Shown here: positions 11,809 to 23,000 of the stretch, in pieces
How the letters are laid out: each line of letters starts with the position of its first letter
Position numbering within the stretch: the first letter of the stretch is position 1
Assembly: GCA_037974665.1 (NCBI GenBank)
Contig: CM075769.1
Coordinates: 82,341,190-82,405,189 of the forward strand
Direction of reading: 5' to 3'
Length of the DNA: 64,000 nt
Source: Ehretia macrophylla
Lineage: Eukaryota; Streptophyta; Magnoliopsida; Boraginales; Ehretiaceae
The notes under the pieces: model-generated
The model's input: the letters and a program-made list of their open reading frames with translations, nothing else
What the model was told of the DNA's origin: nothing
Database searches by the model: none
Program-made: the position numbers and the translations under genes

Positions 11809-12294
11809 GTGATGTTGATGGCCCAATTCCTTTATGTGTTAACGGTTCACGGTCCCAGCCTAGAGAGATAGCCCATTCAGAAGGCCCAATGGGCTTAACG
11901 ACAACCCATCCGCTTCAGCAACCCAGCATCCTTGCAATACGAGATATCGAGGCATGGTAGGGCCCTCTAATGTCACGCGAGTATGGTTGTCGTCCTTTTA
12001 ACAGCTCATGACGTATGATACAGGATGGAAAAACAAAGCAGAATAAGAAAAGTGTCCCGAAACTGATGAAAACGTTCGATTTTGGGTTTTGCGCCGCGTA
12101 ACTCCTTACGGATCAAAAGTTATGGGCACCGGAGCGAAGGAGACCTAGTCACAAGCCCGATGCCCTCGGTTTGCTAACCCCGCCTCCACGTGAAGCTAAG
12201 TTGTCTTGCCCAAGGTGCCGTGGGATTCGATAATAGAAATGTGGTGGATAAAGAATCTTGGCAAACCTAATCGGGGCAAAAAAAATCAAAAAGG

Positions 12295-12412
12295 GGGGTA
12301 CAACACGAGGACTTTCCATGGATCACCCATCCTAGTAGTACTCTCGCCCAAGCACGCTTAACTTCGGAGTTCTGATAGGATCCAATGCATTAGTGCTTGT
12401 ATGATCGCACCC
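12295..12412 (-). rRNA. 5S rRNA gene copy 19, diverged
   Basis: 118 nt with about ten changes, clustered in and beside the C box (plus strand TTTCCATGGATCACC instead of TTCCCAGGGGGTCACC). Likely a pseudogene. Confidence 0.9.
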
Positions 12413-12971
12413 GTCATGTTGAGGGCACAATTCCTTTATGTGTTAACAGTTCACATTCCCAGCCTAGAGAGATAGCCCATTCAGAAGGCCCAATGGGCTT
12501 AACGACAACCCATCCGCTTCAACAACCCAGCATCCTGGCAAAACGAGATATCGACGCATTTTAGGGCCCTCTAATGTCCCATGAATAAGGTTGTCGTCCT
12601 TTTAACAGCTCACGACGTATGATCTGGGACGGAAAAAAATAGCTAAACTAGAAAAGTTGCCCGAAACTGATGAAAACGTTCGATTTTGGGCACCAAAAAA
12701 GGGCACAGCGAGCACGCTGGCTACCGTCGTGGTAGAGCTCTCGGAGAGCTTTCCAACGGTATGCTTTGCTCCGCGTAACTCCTTACGGATTAAACGTTAT
12801 GTGCACCGGAGCGAAAGAGACCGGGTCACAAGCCCAACGCCCACGGTTTGCTGGCCCAACCTCCACGTGAAGCGAAGATGTCTTGCCCAAGGTGCCGTGG
12901 GATTCGATAATAGAAATGTGGTGGATAAAGTATCTTGGCAACCCTAACCGGAGGAAAAAAAATTTAAAAGG

Positions 12972-13090
12972 GATGTGCAATACGAGGACTTCCCAGGGGG
13001 TCACCCATCCTAGTACTACTCTCGCCCAAGCACGCTTAACTTCGTAGTTCTGATGGGATCTGGTGCATTAGTGCTGGTATGATCGCACCC
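12972..13090 (-). rRNA. 5S rRNA gene copy 20
   Basis: About five changes (30, 46, 110, 117, 118). Internal control region unchanged; two changes at the 3' end weaken helix I. Type A flank GATGGCACAATTCC. Confidence 0.95.
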
Positions 13091-13650
13091 GTCATGTTGA
13101 TGGCACAATTCCTTTATGTGTTAACGGTTCACAGTCCCAGCCTAGAGAGATGGCCCATTTAGAAGGCCCAATGGGCTTAACGACAATCCATCCGCTTCAA
13201 CAACACAGTATCCTCGCAAGACGAGATATCGACACGTTGTAGGGCCCTCTAGTGTCCCGCGAATAGGGTTTTCGTCCTTTTAACAGCTCACGACGTACGA
13301 TCCGGGACGGAAAAACAGAGCTAAATTAGAATAGTGGCCAGAAACTGATGAAAACGTTCGATTTTGGGCTCCAAAAAAATGTACAGCGAGCACGCTGGCT
13401 GCCACCGTCGTAGAACTCTCGGAGAGCTTTCCAATGGTATGCTTTGCTCCGCGTAACTCCTTACGGATCAAAAGTTATGGGCACCAGAGCGAAAGAGACC
13501 TTTTCACAAGCCCAACGCCCTCGGTTTGCTGGCCCACCCTCCACGTGAAGTGAAGTTGTCTTGCCCAAGGTGCCGTGGGATTCGATAACTGAAATATGGT
13601 GGATAATGTATCTTGGCAACCCTAACCGGAGGACAAAAAAATTTAAAAGG

Positions 13651-13768
13651 GGGGTGCAACATGAGGACTTCCCAGGGGGTCACCCATCCTAGTACTACTC
13701 TCGCCCAAGCACGCATCACTTCGGAGTTCTAATGGGATTCGGTGCATTAGTGCTGGATGATCGCACCC
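13651..13768 (-). rRNA. 5S rRNA gene copy 21
   Basis: 118 nt, about six changes (31, 39, 53, 55, 108, 1-nt loss near 13); two in the A box. Confidence 0.93.
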
Positions 13769-14328
13769 GTCATGTTGATGGCCCAATTCCTTTCTGTGTT
13801 AACGGTTCACAGTCCCAGCCTAGAGAGATAGCCCATTTAGAAGGCCCATTGGGCTTAACGATAATCCATCCGCTTCAACAACCCAGCATCCTCGCAAGAC
13901 GAGATATCGACGTGTTGTAGGGCCCTCTAATGTCCAGCGAATAAGGTTGTGGTCCTTTTAACTGCTCACGACGTACGATCCGGGACAGAAAAATAGAGCT
14001 AAATGAGAAAAGTGGCCCGAAATTGATGAAAACATTCGATTTCGGGCTCCAAAAAAGGGCACAGCGAGCAAGCTGGCTGCTGCCGTCATAGAGTTCTCGG
14101 AGAACTTTCCAACGGTATGCTTTGCTCCGTGTAACTCCTTGCGGATCAAAAGTTATGGGCACCGGAGCGAATGAGACCTAGTCACAGGCCCTACACACTC
14201 GGTTTGCAGGCCCATCCTCCACTTGAAGCGAAGTTGTCTTGCCCAAGGTGCCATGGGATTCGATAATAGAAATGTGGTGGATAAAGTATCTTGGCAAACC
14301 TAATCGGAGGAAAAAAAATTTTAAAAAG

Positions 14329-14447
14329 TGGGTGCAACACGAGGACTTCCCTGGGGGTCACCCATCCCAGTACTACTCTCGCCCAAGCACGCTCAACTTC
14401 GGAGTTCTGATGGGATCCGGTGCATTAATGCTGGTATGATCGCACTC
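14329..14447 (-). rRNA. 5S rRNA gene copy 22
   Basis: About six changes (2, 20, 54, 80, 96, 119); C box hit at both edges and A box at 54. Confidence 0.93.
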
Positions 14448-15004
14448 GTCATGTTGATGGCCCAATTCCTTTATGTGTTAACGGTTCACAGTCCCAACCT
14501 AGAGAGATAGCCAATTCAGAAGGCCCAATGGGCTTAACGACAACCCATCCGCTTGAACAACCCAGCATCCTCACAAGACGAGATATCAAGGCATTGTAGG
14601 GCCCTCTAATGTCCCGCGAGTAAGGCTGTCATCCTTTTAACAGCTCACGACGTACGATACGGGACCGAAAAATAGAGCAAAACAAGAAAAGTGTCCCGAA
14701 ACTGATAAAAACGTTCGATTTTGGGCTCCAAAAAGGGCACAGCGAGCAATCTAGCTGCCCCCATCGTTGAGCTCTCGAAGAGCTTTCCAACGGTATGCTG
14801 TGCACCGCATAAGTCCTTCGGATCAAAAGTTATGGGCACCGGAGCTACGGAGACCAGGTCACAAGCCCTACGTCATCGGTTTCCATGCCCAGCCTCCACG
14901 TGAAGCGAAGTTCTCTTGCCCAAGGTGTCGTGGGATTCGATAATAGAAATGTGGTGGATAAAGTAGCTTGGCAACCCTAACCGGAGCAAAAAAAATTGAA
15001 AAGG

Positions 15005-15123
15005 GGGGTGCAACACGAGGACTTCCTAGGGGGTCACCCATCCCAGTACTACTCTCGCCCAAGCACGCTTAACTTCGGCGTTCTGATCGGATCCGATGCA
15101 TTATTGCTTGTATGATCGCACCC
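15005..15123 (-). rRNA. 5S rRNA gene copy 23, promoter side cut by retrotransposon
   Basis: About seven changes (15, 20, 28, 36, 45, 80, 97). Only 44 bp of its own upstream sequence remain before the LTR element at 15168; these still contain the -1 to -30 elements, the box reading CATTAAGG. Confidence 0.94.
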
Positions 15124-15167
15124 GTCATGTTGAGGGAACAATTCCTTAATGTGTTAACGGTTCACAG

Positions 15168-18100
15168 TGTAAGGCCCGACCCTGAATTGCGTGCGATACC
15201 TCGTTTTGCGTGCCCTAACCTAGATATGCATGCCATGACCTAGGTTTGAGAATTGTATTTAGTTTTGTGTGCCTTGCATTGAATTTTGTGCATTCATATA
15301 GGGTTACGTGCGTTTACTTGAAAAACGTGCATTCGTCTCGTAGTTCGTGCGATACCTCGAAGTGCGTGCCCTAAACCTAGGAAGGCGTGTCTTCACGCTA
15401 ATCAAGAAAGCATCTTACACGAAGCACTAGACTATTAAACAATCCTACAAAATCCACTAACAATATAATAATCCAAATTCCATTCACTAGAAGACAAAAA
15501 TGCACCAAACACTAGACATTCCTTATTCTTTATTCTTTGTTCTTTTTGCATTTTCAACACACAACAATTAACACCCAAAAGATGACACAAATTCAGCCAT
15601 TTTATTAGCCTTGGCCGACCATACCATGGTCATGCACAAGGTTTGAGCAAAATTTCTTTATTCTAATGCATGCCAAGACAATTTATGACACAAAGGCATT
15701 AAAAATTGCTCAAAAATCCTTCCACTTGCACAAATTTTCGGCCACTTCATCCTTGCCCATCCTAGAAATTTCAAAATATCACATTGGAGACACAAATGGA
15801 GAATTTTTGAAGCCCAAGGCCGACATTCCCCTTGAAGATGCAAAAGGCTTCCTTGTTTGTCATTTTCTTCATTTCTTTCTTCACATTTCTCTTTCCTCTT
15901 CATTCTATCTCTCCATTTTCGGTTCTTGGCTGAGGTTTCTACCTCCTTGGTTTGTCTTCTTCACATCTTGGTTGAGCAAGGTCGAGTAGCCATCGAGAAA
16001 CCCAAGCAAACAAGCTAGAGCTCGAAATCACTCTTGCATGTGCATTTGAAGCTTCATTTCGGCCTAGGTGAGTTACTAAGCATCCATTTCTTTTCTTCAA
16101 GTTCTAATTACTTGCATGCACTAAGAGATTGCTTATTAAGCTAGGAAAAATAGAGAAAAGCTAGTAGGATTTCGGCTAGGCAAAGAAAAGGAGAAGATTT
16201 GAGCTTCAACAAGGTTGTTGTGCATCTTTTGATTGATTGCAAAGGTGAGGGTTAAAAGCTTTTGAAAACTCTTTGAAATTTCACATGCATGTTCATAAAT
16301 GTGTATATTTGCTTCTGTACTTTGGTTATGTGGTCGTTCATGAGCTTAAACAACCATGCATGGCAAGATCTTGGCTTGAAAATGCTTGAAAATTGGTGGG
16401 TGACTAGTTTGGACAGTTTTGAACATTTTTCCCAGAAATAGGCCGAAGCTAATTTTGACTCTAAGGTCCTCAAAATGACAAATCATTAAAATGTGACCAA
16501 ATCTGGAAATCTGGAAAAATGAATCAGGTTTTGGCAGATGCACTGACCTTGTGGAACGAACCATATTTGACTTAGTAAATGTTGTCCAAAATGCATGAAA
16601 ATTGGTGTGCTGCTAGATTTTTCAGTTCTGGACAATTTTGTCAGAAATGGACCAAAGCTAAAAATGACTCTAAGGACCTCAAAAACGTCAATTTCTGAAA
16701 AGTGTGCAAATCTGGACAGTTTTGTGCTACCTCACTGTTTCGGCTATAACTAATGATTCTGAACCCCAATTGATGCAAGGTTTGTTTCTGAGTTTAGTTA
16801 ACTTCTTAGGATTTAATTTGACATCTTATTCACTGAATTTGGAGATTTTTTTCTTACCCGATTGATTGTGAGAAAACAGCCTACTGCAGTGAGTGTTTCA
16901 CTTAGCTATATGCATGGAAAACTATTGTAACCTCTCTTGTGGTGCTAATTGCTTGGAATTATGATGTTGGAATATTGCGTGGACTGTTTTGAGTACTTGA
17001 GGATGCTTGAATGGAATGATGCATGACTTGAGAATGACTTTGAGTTGACTTAGGGTTTTAATCACACGAATAAGCACGAAATAGAAACCCTAATGACTAG
17101 GTAGCTTTGCTAAGTGTTGATCTCTTGGTTATTGTGTGGAAATTTTATGCTTAGTGGGCTGCCCGTAAATGTGTTATAACTTCAATTATGGTTTTGACGA
17201 TTGCATGTTGTCAAATAAGCTTTTCTTGCTACCGAACCCACGTAAATGTTGTTGCATGTTGAATAATTCGTATCACTTGATTATATGAGCTTCTTAATGA
17301 GTTATATGGCCTGTTTTACATGTGTTACATGGCTTCCCGTTTGATGTTCATATGACTCTATATGCCTTTCAAGTGAAATAACTTGCCTTATCGTGCCTTG
17401 TTTGACTACTTGACAACGTGCGATCTTATAACTGTTCGGAGGCAACCTACTTTGTTGCCCTCCTAATGTAATATGTTAAATGTTATAAATGTGCATTGCA
17501 TACGAGGTTGCAACCTTTCGTGTGGCATGGTAGTGTTTCACGCACGCCGGGCGGCATCGGGCTTGCCGGTGTTACCGTGACTACCATGGTCCAATTCCCT
17601 CTCTCGCTTGGCATTTCACCCTCGGAGAGTTGGGTCGTAGGTTTCGGGGTACATCCGGAGTACACCCAATTGGGAGTGATAAGCGGGTTATTGAAGTCGG
17701 CCGCACCAAATGATTCGAAATTGAAATTGAGAGCAAATGCTCACCGTATCCTTGAAATGATTGGTAATTGTATCCGTTTCTCGATTTGTTTCTTATAATT
17801 GCTTACCATATTATTTGTAATATGTGACACGTTTTAAAAAAGGGGTTTTCATAAATTGAACCAGAAAATGAGTTTCAAAATTTATTTCTCGTTCCCCCTC
17901 GCTGAGTTCATAAGGACCCACCCTGTTTTATCATTTCAGATGAAGAAGAACAGGTACACGACCTTGAGCATATTGTAGCTAATGATGAAACTCTGGAGTG
18001 ATTGCTTGTTATTGTTGTTTTGCATGAACGAGACTACTTGTGTATTTTGTGCGGCTTGAAGACCATTTATCTTATGTTGCTTGTTGTTGCTAATGTAAAA

Positions 18101-18640
18101 GACCCCTGTTGTAATTTGGGGTCTAATTTTGGTTTGTACTTATTTTAAGTAGACCGATACTAGACATGACACCACTATGATCGTTTTGCTTTTACTACCG
18201 CTAGTATCTATCACAGGTTATGATGCTTAGTTGAGGAATAGGTAAATGAACTTATCCAAACTCAATAGGTACTCGCTAATAAGCTAAGATCAACAGGTAT
18301 ATTTTGAAACAAGAATAAATGGACAAACGAGACATAGCACCATGCTAGGTTATAAATCAAACGGGACGTCGAAATAACCAATAAGCAATTCAATCGATGA
18401 TAAAATAGTGAACTCTAGTCGGGAATGAACTTGAATTGAAAGTTTGAGACTGTTAGAAAACTTAGGTCAAAACAAAGAGCCCAATTATAACCGTTATGCT
18501 GCCGGATTTCTGAAAAAATTTTGGAGTCTAGAATAAAACGTTAAGTGTTAAACCTCCTAGAATGATTAAGAATGTGAAAGGACTTGATTGTTTAGATCAC
18601 ACCCTAGTCTAACCTTTATAGGCCGGGTTGGGGCGTGACA
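15168..18640 (+). repeat. 5' LTR of the chromovirus
   Basis: 3473 bp, starting TGTAAGGCCCGACC and ending GGGGCGTGACA, i.e. with TG...CA ends. Its first 220 bp hold a degenerate 20-22 bp repeat (see findings). Short open frames inside it show no known domain. The start is fixed by alignment with the second copy right after the polypurine tract, the end by the primer site and by the matching end of the solo LTR. Confidence 0.9.
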
Positions 18641-18651
18641 CCTTAGAAGAA

Positions 18652-18663
18652 TGGTATCAGAGC
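18652..18663 (+). other. Primer-binding site
   Basis: TGGTATCAGAGC, complementary to the 3' end of plant initiator methionine tRNA, 11 bp after the LTR end. This is the usual primer of plant Ty3/gypsy and Ty1/copia elements. Confidence 0.92.
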
Positions 18664-18875
18664 TTAGATTGCTTAAGCCGGGTTTAACTCTCGTACCGTG
18701 GGTAGAGCCCTAAGATAATTAGAATGACTTGTTTATGTGTTAAATGTGCCTTCTATGTTCTATGTGCTTAAGTGACTTATATGCCTTAAATGTTTTTAGA
18801 ATTGTATCTATAATATGTTGCATATCTTATGCATTAGATTCTTAATTATCATATTTCAATAAATTGTGCCTATAG

Positions 18876-19920
18876 ATGGCTGGCCCTAGTACCCGTACTA
18901 CTAATAGGAGCGGTGAACCTCAAGAGACCGGGGATGCCTATCAGACTAATCCCGGTATAGCTATGTTTAATATGATGGCAACTGCCATGGATCGTGTATC
19001 ACGTGTGATGGAGCATCAGGATGCTCGTGAAGCCAACAATAACATCAACAACAAGAATGAAGGTAACCATGGGAGTCATAGCAGAATGAAGGAATTCCTT
19101 GACTTTTGCCCGTCTAAATTCTACGAGGAAGCTGATGATGAGAAATCAGAGGCTTGGCTGTCCGAGATCGAGAAGATTTTTAGGCCACTTGATTATACAG
19201 ATGAAGAGAAAGTGGAGTTTGCTGTATTTATGTTGCACGGGAATGCCGAGTATTGGTGGCACACTGTAGAGGCACTGTGGGAGACTGATCAGACACCTCA
19301 CTTATGGGGTAATTTCGTTAAGGCGTTTAAGGAGAAATATGTACCTGCAATTTCCAGGCAGAGACGGATCGAGGAGTTCATGCACCTGACCCAGGGTAAT
19401 ATGACGGTGGCCTAGTACGAGGCACGTTTTGACCGACTATCCTGTTATGCTCAATATATGGTTTCTACTCCAAAGGCAAAGATGTGGAAATTTACTGTTG
19501 GTTTGAGGCCAGAGATTCAGGATCAGTTAGCTTCTCATGACTTCGCTACTTACTCTGCCCTCTTTGCTGCTGCCTCTCGAGTTGAGAAGAGGAAACTAGA
19601 TGGAGCCAGTTCGAGTCAGCCAAACAAGAAACCTTACCAGCCTCCAGGCCAGCAGAGGAAATTCCAGAGTCAGAGTCACGATCAAGGTCAGAGCCAGAAT
19701 AGGTCAGTGAATAACCGTGGGCCGACTAAAGCGCCATCAGCCTCTTCCACCCGCGGATCCACAGGTAGTTCACCTGCTTCTCAGACTGTTACTTGTTCTC
19801 ACTGTAGCAGGAAGGGTCACACTGAGGCCCAGTGTTGGAGGAAATTGGGATGATGTATAGGTTGTGGCAGCGATCAGCACCGGGTTAAGGATTGCCCTAA
19901 ATGGCAAGGGGGACAAAATC
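18876..19920 (+). pseudogene. gag region of the chromovirus (fossil)
   Basis: Capsid-type sequence with the motif FLDFCPSKFYEEADDEKSE followed by AWLSEIEKIF and, near 19795-19840, a zinc knuckle CSHCSRKGHTEAQC (CX2CX4HX4C) that in the family binds RNA. A basic, Gln/Ser-rich linker precedes the knuckle. The region is broken. Confidence 0.85.
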
Positions 19921-20009
19921 AGGTTAAACCAGCTGGTAGAGGCAAGACTCCAGTTCCTAGAGTCCAGGCTCGAGCTTATGCTATCGAGTGCGAGGAGATT
20001 CCAGATGAG

Positions 20010-20345
20010 ACCGCTGTTGTTGAAGGTACATTCTTCATACTGAATCAACCTGTTAAGGTGTTAATTGATCCGGGTGCTACTCATTCATTTATTACTCCCT
20101 TATGTGTGGAACGTGTGAAATTGAAAGTTGTATGTTTGCCATATGAAGTGGAAGTTGGTACTCCAATGGGTTCTAAACTTGTAACTAGTTCAGCTTGTAA
20201 AGCATGTAAAATCCAAATTAAGGATAGGGAATTCTCGGCCAATCTTATTGTATTACCTTTTCGAGACTACGAGGTCATTTTAGGGATGGACTGGCTGGCA
20301 AAACATCATGTCCAACTGGATTGCCGGGCAAAGATTATAACGTTC
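20010..20345 (+). pseudogene. Protease region of the chromovirus (fossil)
   Basis: Retropepsin-like stretch with DPGATHSF at the place of the active-site D-S/T-G-A motif and VILGMDWL as the distal conserved motif. In the family this enzyme cuts the Gag-Pol polyprotein. Confidence 0.8.
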
Positions 20346-20539
20346 CGGGTACCTGATCAACCGATACTAGAGGTTTTGGGCCGAAGAGATTTCACCGGGA
20401 GTTCCATCATTTCATCTACAAAAGCAGTGAAGTCCTTAAGGAAAGGATGCAGCGGATACTTGGCTTACCTTATCAACAAGCCGTCGAATAAAGCTAAGTT
20501 GGAGGAGATGCCTGTGATCAAAGACTATGCAGATGTATT

Positions 20540-21350
20540 CCCTGAAGAATTACCCGGTTTACCCCCAAATCGGGAGATCGAGTTTGTTATAGAGTTGCTA
20601 CCTGGCACCCAGCCGATATCAAAAGCTCCCTATCGTATGGCACCGGCCGAGCTACAAGAATTGAAGGACCAATTGCAAGGATTGCTGAAGAAGGGATTTG
20701 TACAACCGAGCTCTTCACCGTGGGGTGCGCCAGTATTATTTGTTAAGAAGAAAGACGGAACGTTGAGACTACGCATTGACTATTGAGGTTTGAACCAAGT
20801 GACTATCAAGAATAAATACCCATTTCCCTTGATTGACGAGTTATTTGATCAACTGCAAGGAGCCAAAGTGTATTCGAAACTCGACTTGAGGCAAGGATAT
20901 TATCAGTTGCGGATCAAGAAGGAAGATGTGCCTAAAACGGCTTTCATGACGAGATATGGGCACTACGAATATGTGGTGATGCCTTTTGGACTAACTAATG
21001 CCCCTGCAGCCTTTATGGATTTGATGCATAGGGTGGTTCAACCCTACTTGATCCAGTTTGTGGTGATCTTCATTGATGATATTTTGGTATACTCGAAATC
21101 GGAGGCGGAGCATGAGCAACATCTGCGGTTGGTACTGCAGAAACTTCGAGAGCATCGATTGTATGCAAAGTTTAGCAAATGTGAATTTTGGTTGCAGCAG
21201 ATTGCATTTTTGGGGCATATCATATCCCAAGAGGGAATAGCGGTAGATCTAGTAAAGATCGATGCAGTGATGTCTTGGAAGAAGCTGGAAAATGCCACGG
21301 AAGTTCGTAGTTTTCTTGGTCTAGCCGGCTATTATCGGAGGTTCGTGTAG
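20540..21350 (+). pseudogene. Reverse transcriptase region (fossil)
   Basis: Typical Ty3/gypsy order: [43 protein letters not shown], then FIDDILVYS with the catalytic Asp pair, and [14 protein letters not shown]. The sequence is close to plant chromoviruses. The region is broken, so no activity is expected. Confidence 0.9.
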
Positions 21351-21439
21351 GATTTCTCTAAGATTGCAGGACCGCTTACAAAGCTCACTCAAAAGAAAAC
21401 CAAGTTCGTGTGGGATGATAATGTGAGAACAGCTTCCAA

Positions 21440-21870
21440 GAGTTGAAGAAAAGATTGACCACCACACCAGTTCTTGCATTGCCTGAAGGGAGTCAAGGTT
21501 TTGTAATCTATAGCGATGCTTCGAAAGATGGATTGGGATGTGTGTTGATGCAAAATGGAAGAGTGATTGCTTCTGCCTCTAGGAAACCAAAGCCGTATGA
21601 GATGAATTACCCGACGCATGATTTGGAATTAGCGGCTATTGTGTTTGCACTCAAGAAATGGAGGCATTATCTGTGGGGTAACAAATTTGATGTATTTACC
21701 GATCATAAGAGCTTGAAATACTTGTTTTCTCAAAAGGAGTTGAATATGAGGCAAAGGTGATGGATTGAGCTTTTGGATGATTATAACTGCTCAATTAATT
21801 ATGTGCCCGGTAAGGCGAACGTAGTTGCAGATGCCTTAAGCAGAAAAGAAAGCATGGCGAAACTGGAAGT
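21440..21870 (+). pseudogene. RNase H region (fossil)
   Basis: Contains [31 protein letters not shown] and [11 protein letters not shown], the acidic active-site surroundings of Ty3/gypsy RNase H, followed by the connecting motif NYVPGKANVVADALSR. Confidence 0.88.
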
Positions 21871-22149
21871 CAAGGTGCAAGAGTTGTTGGAGGAAGCGTT
21901 TCTATGGAAACCACAATTGACTCAGAAGGGGTTACTTTTTGCCACTACCCAAGTTCAGTCGACCTTGTTGTCTGAATTACGAGAGGTTCAACAGAAGGAC
22001 CAACAATTTCAAAAGATTAAGGAGAGCAATGCAGATTTCAAGTTTCATGATGATGGTATTTGGAGGTTTAGGAACCGGGTTTGTGTTCCCAATGAGCCAG
22101 AGCTGAAAAGAAGATTCTTGAGGAAGCGTATAATTCTAGATATACTATT

Positions 22150-22590
22150 CACCCCGGCGGAACAAAGATGTATCGGGATTTGAAGCAACACTATTGGTGG
22201 AATAAATTGAAAAGAGAAATTGCGGAGTTTGTAGCACGGTGTTTGACTTGCCAGAGAGTCAAAGCAGAACATCAACGACCCGCAGGTTTACTTCAGCCGT
22301 TGGAGATTCCCCAATGGAAATGGGAACATATCACTATGGATTTTGTTATGGACCTGCCCAGATCACAAAAGGGTCGTGACGCCGTTTGGGTTATAGTGGA
22401 TAGATTGACTAAGTCGGCGCACTTTTTACCAATAAACAAGGAAGATAGTCTTGAGAAACTAGGAGATATGTATGTGGCGGAGATTGTGAGATTGCACGGA
22501 ATGCCTATGAGTATTGTATCGGATAGGGATCCTCGTTTTACTTCCCGATTTTGGAAGAGATTCCAGGAAGCTTTGGGGACTGATTAAACA
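22150..22590 (+). pseudogene. Integrase region (fossil)
   Basis: Zinc-binding part with CLTCQRVKAEHQRPAG, then the catalytic core with HITMDFVMDLPRS, VIVDRLTKSAHF and IVSDRDPRFTS. In the family integrase inserts the cDNA into chromatin. Broken and incomplete here. Confidence 0.87.
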
Positions 22591-22594
22591 TGGC

Positions 22595-22966
22595 AAGGGT
22601 GGAAAGTTGAGCCCGAGATTTGTAGGACCGTCTGAGATAGTTGAGAAGATTGGCAAGTTGGCGTATCGACTAGCACTACCCCAGAACCTCTCCAATATTC
22701 ATGATGTCTTTCATGTATCGATGCTGCGGAAGTATCATCCTGACCCGTCGCATATCTTGGAGCCTGAGACGTTGCAGCTTCGGGAAAACTTGTCTGACGA
22801 GGAGAAGCCCATTCGGATCTTAGACCAGCAGGATCGGGAGTTGCGCAACAGAACAATACCTATGGTGAAAGTGTTGTGGGATCATCATGGAGTTGAAGAA
22901 GCAACGTGGGAAAGGCGAGACCAGATGGAGCAGCAATATCCAGCTTTATTTCAAGGTAAATATTGA
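22595..22966 (+). pseudogene. Integrase C-terminal part and chromodomain (fossil)
   Basis: GGKLSPRFVGPSEIVEKIG and NIHDVFHVSMLRKYHPDPS are the GPY/F-type tail; VKVLWDHHGVEEATWE is the chromodomain, which in chromoviruses helps target heterochromatin. Its presence supports the chromovirus assignment and fits an insertion in silent 5S DNA. Confidence 0.85.
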
Positions 22967-22987
22967 ATTTCGGGACGAAATTCTTTT

Positions 22988-23000
22988 AAGGAGGGGAGGA
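22988..23000 (+). other. Polypurine tract
   Basis: AAGGAGGGGAGGA directly before the TGTGAGGCCC start of the second LTR copy; the family uses such a tract to prime plus-strand DNA. Confidence 0.9.

Larger units (their letters stand above)
1..15167 (-). repeat. 5S rDNA tandem array, segment 1 (23 gene copies)
   Basis: Head-to-tail units, mostly 675-680 bp, each with a 119-nt 5S gene read leftwards. The consensus RNA starts GGGTGCGATCATACC, has A box AGTTAAGCGTGCTTG, IE CGAGAG and C box AGGATGGGTGACCCCCTG, and ends GTTGCACCCC, so its ends pair as helix I. Downstream lie TTTT and then a T7-T9 run, as RNA polymerase III needs. Upstream (-30 to -1) most copies have a CACATAAAGG box, a GC near -13 and C at -1, the layout known for plant 5S genes. 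The rest of the spacer (about 400 bp) has no gene; it holds conserved short palindromes. Bases 1-187 are spacer of a unit cut by the window edge. Odd unit lengths are 659, 718, 657 and 605 bp (gene starts 3569-4228, 4905-5623, 6298-6955, 11690-12295). Confidence 0.97.

Noticed and set aside
1-15167. Tandem Cassandra-type TRIM elements, which carry 5S-like sequence in their LTRs
   Set aside because: The units have no primer site, polypurine tract or LTR pair; a complete 5S gene with terminator lies in each regular 677-bp unit. This is ordinary 5S rDNA.
15666-15989. A 107-codon open frame repeated in both LTR copies of the chromovirus
   Set aside because: Repeated only because LTRs are duplicated; low-complexity hydrophobic translation and no recognised domain.
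17496-17798. A 100-codon open frame in the 5' LTR
   Set aside because: No domain, lies inside LTR sequence, and the same region of the solo LTR does not keep it open.
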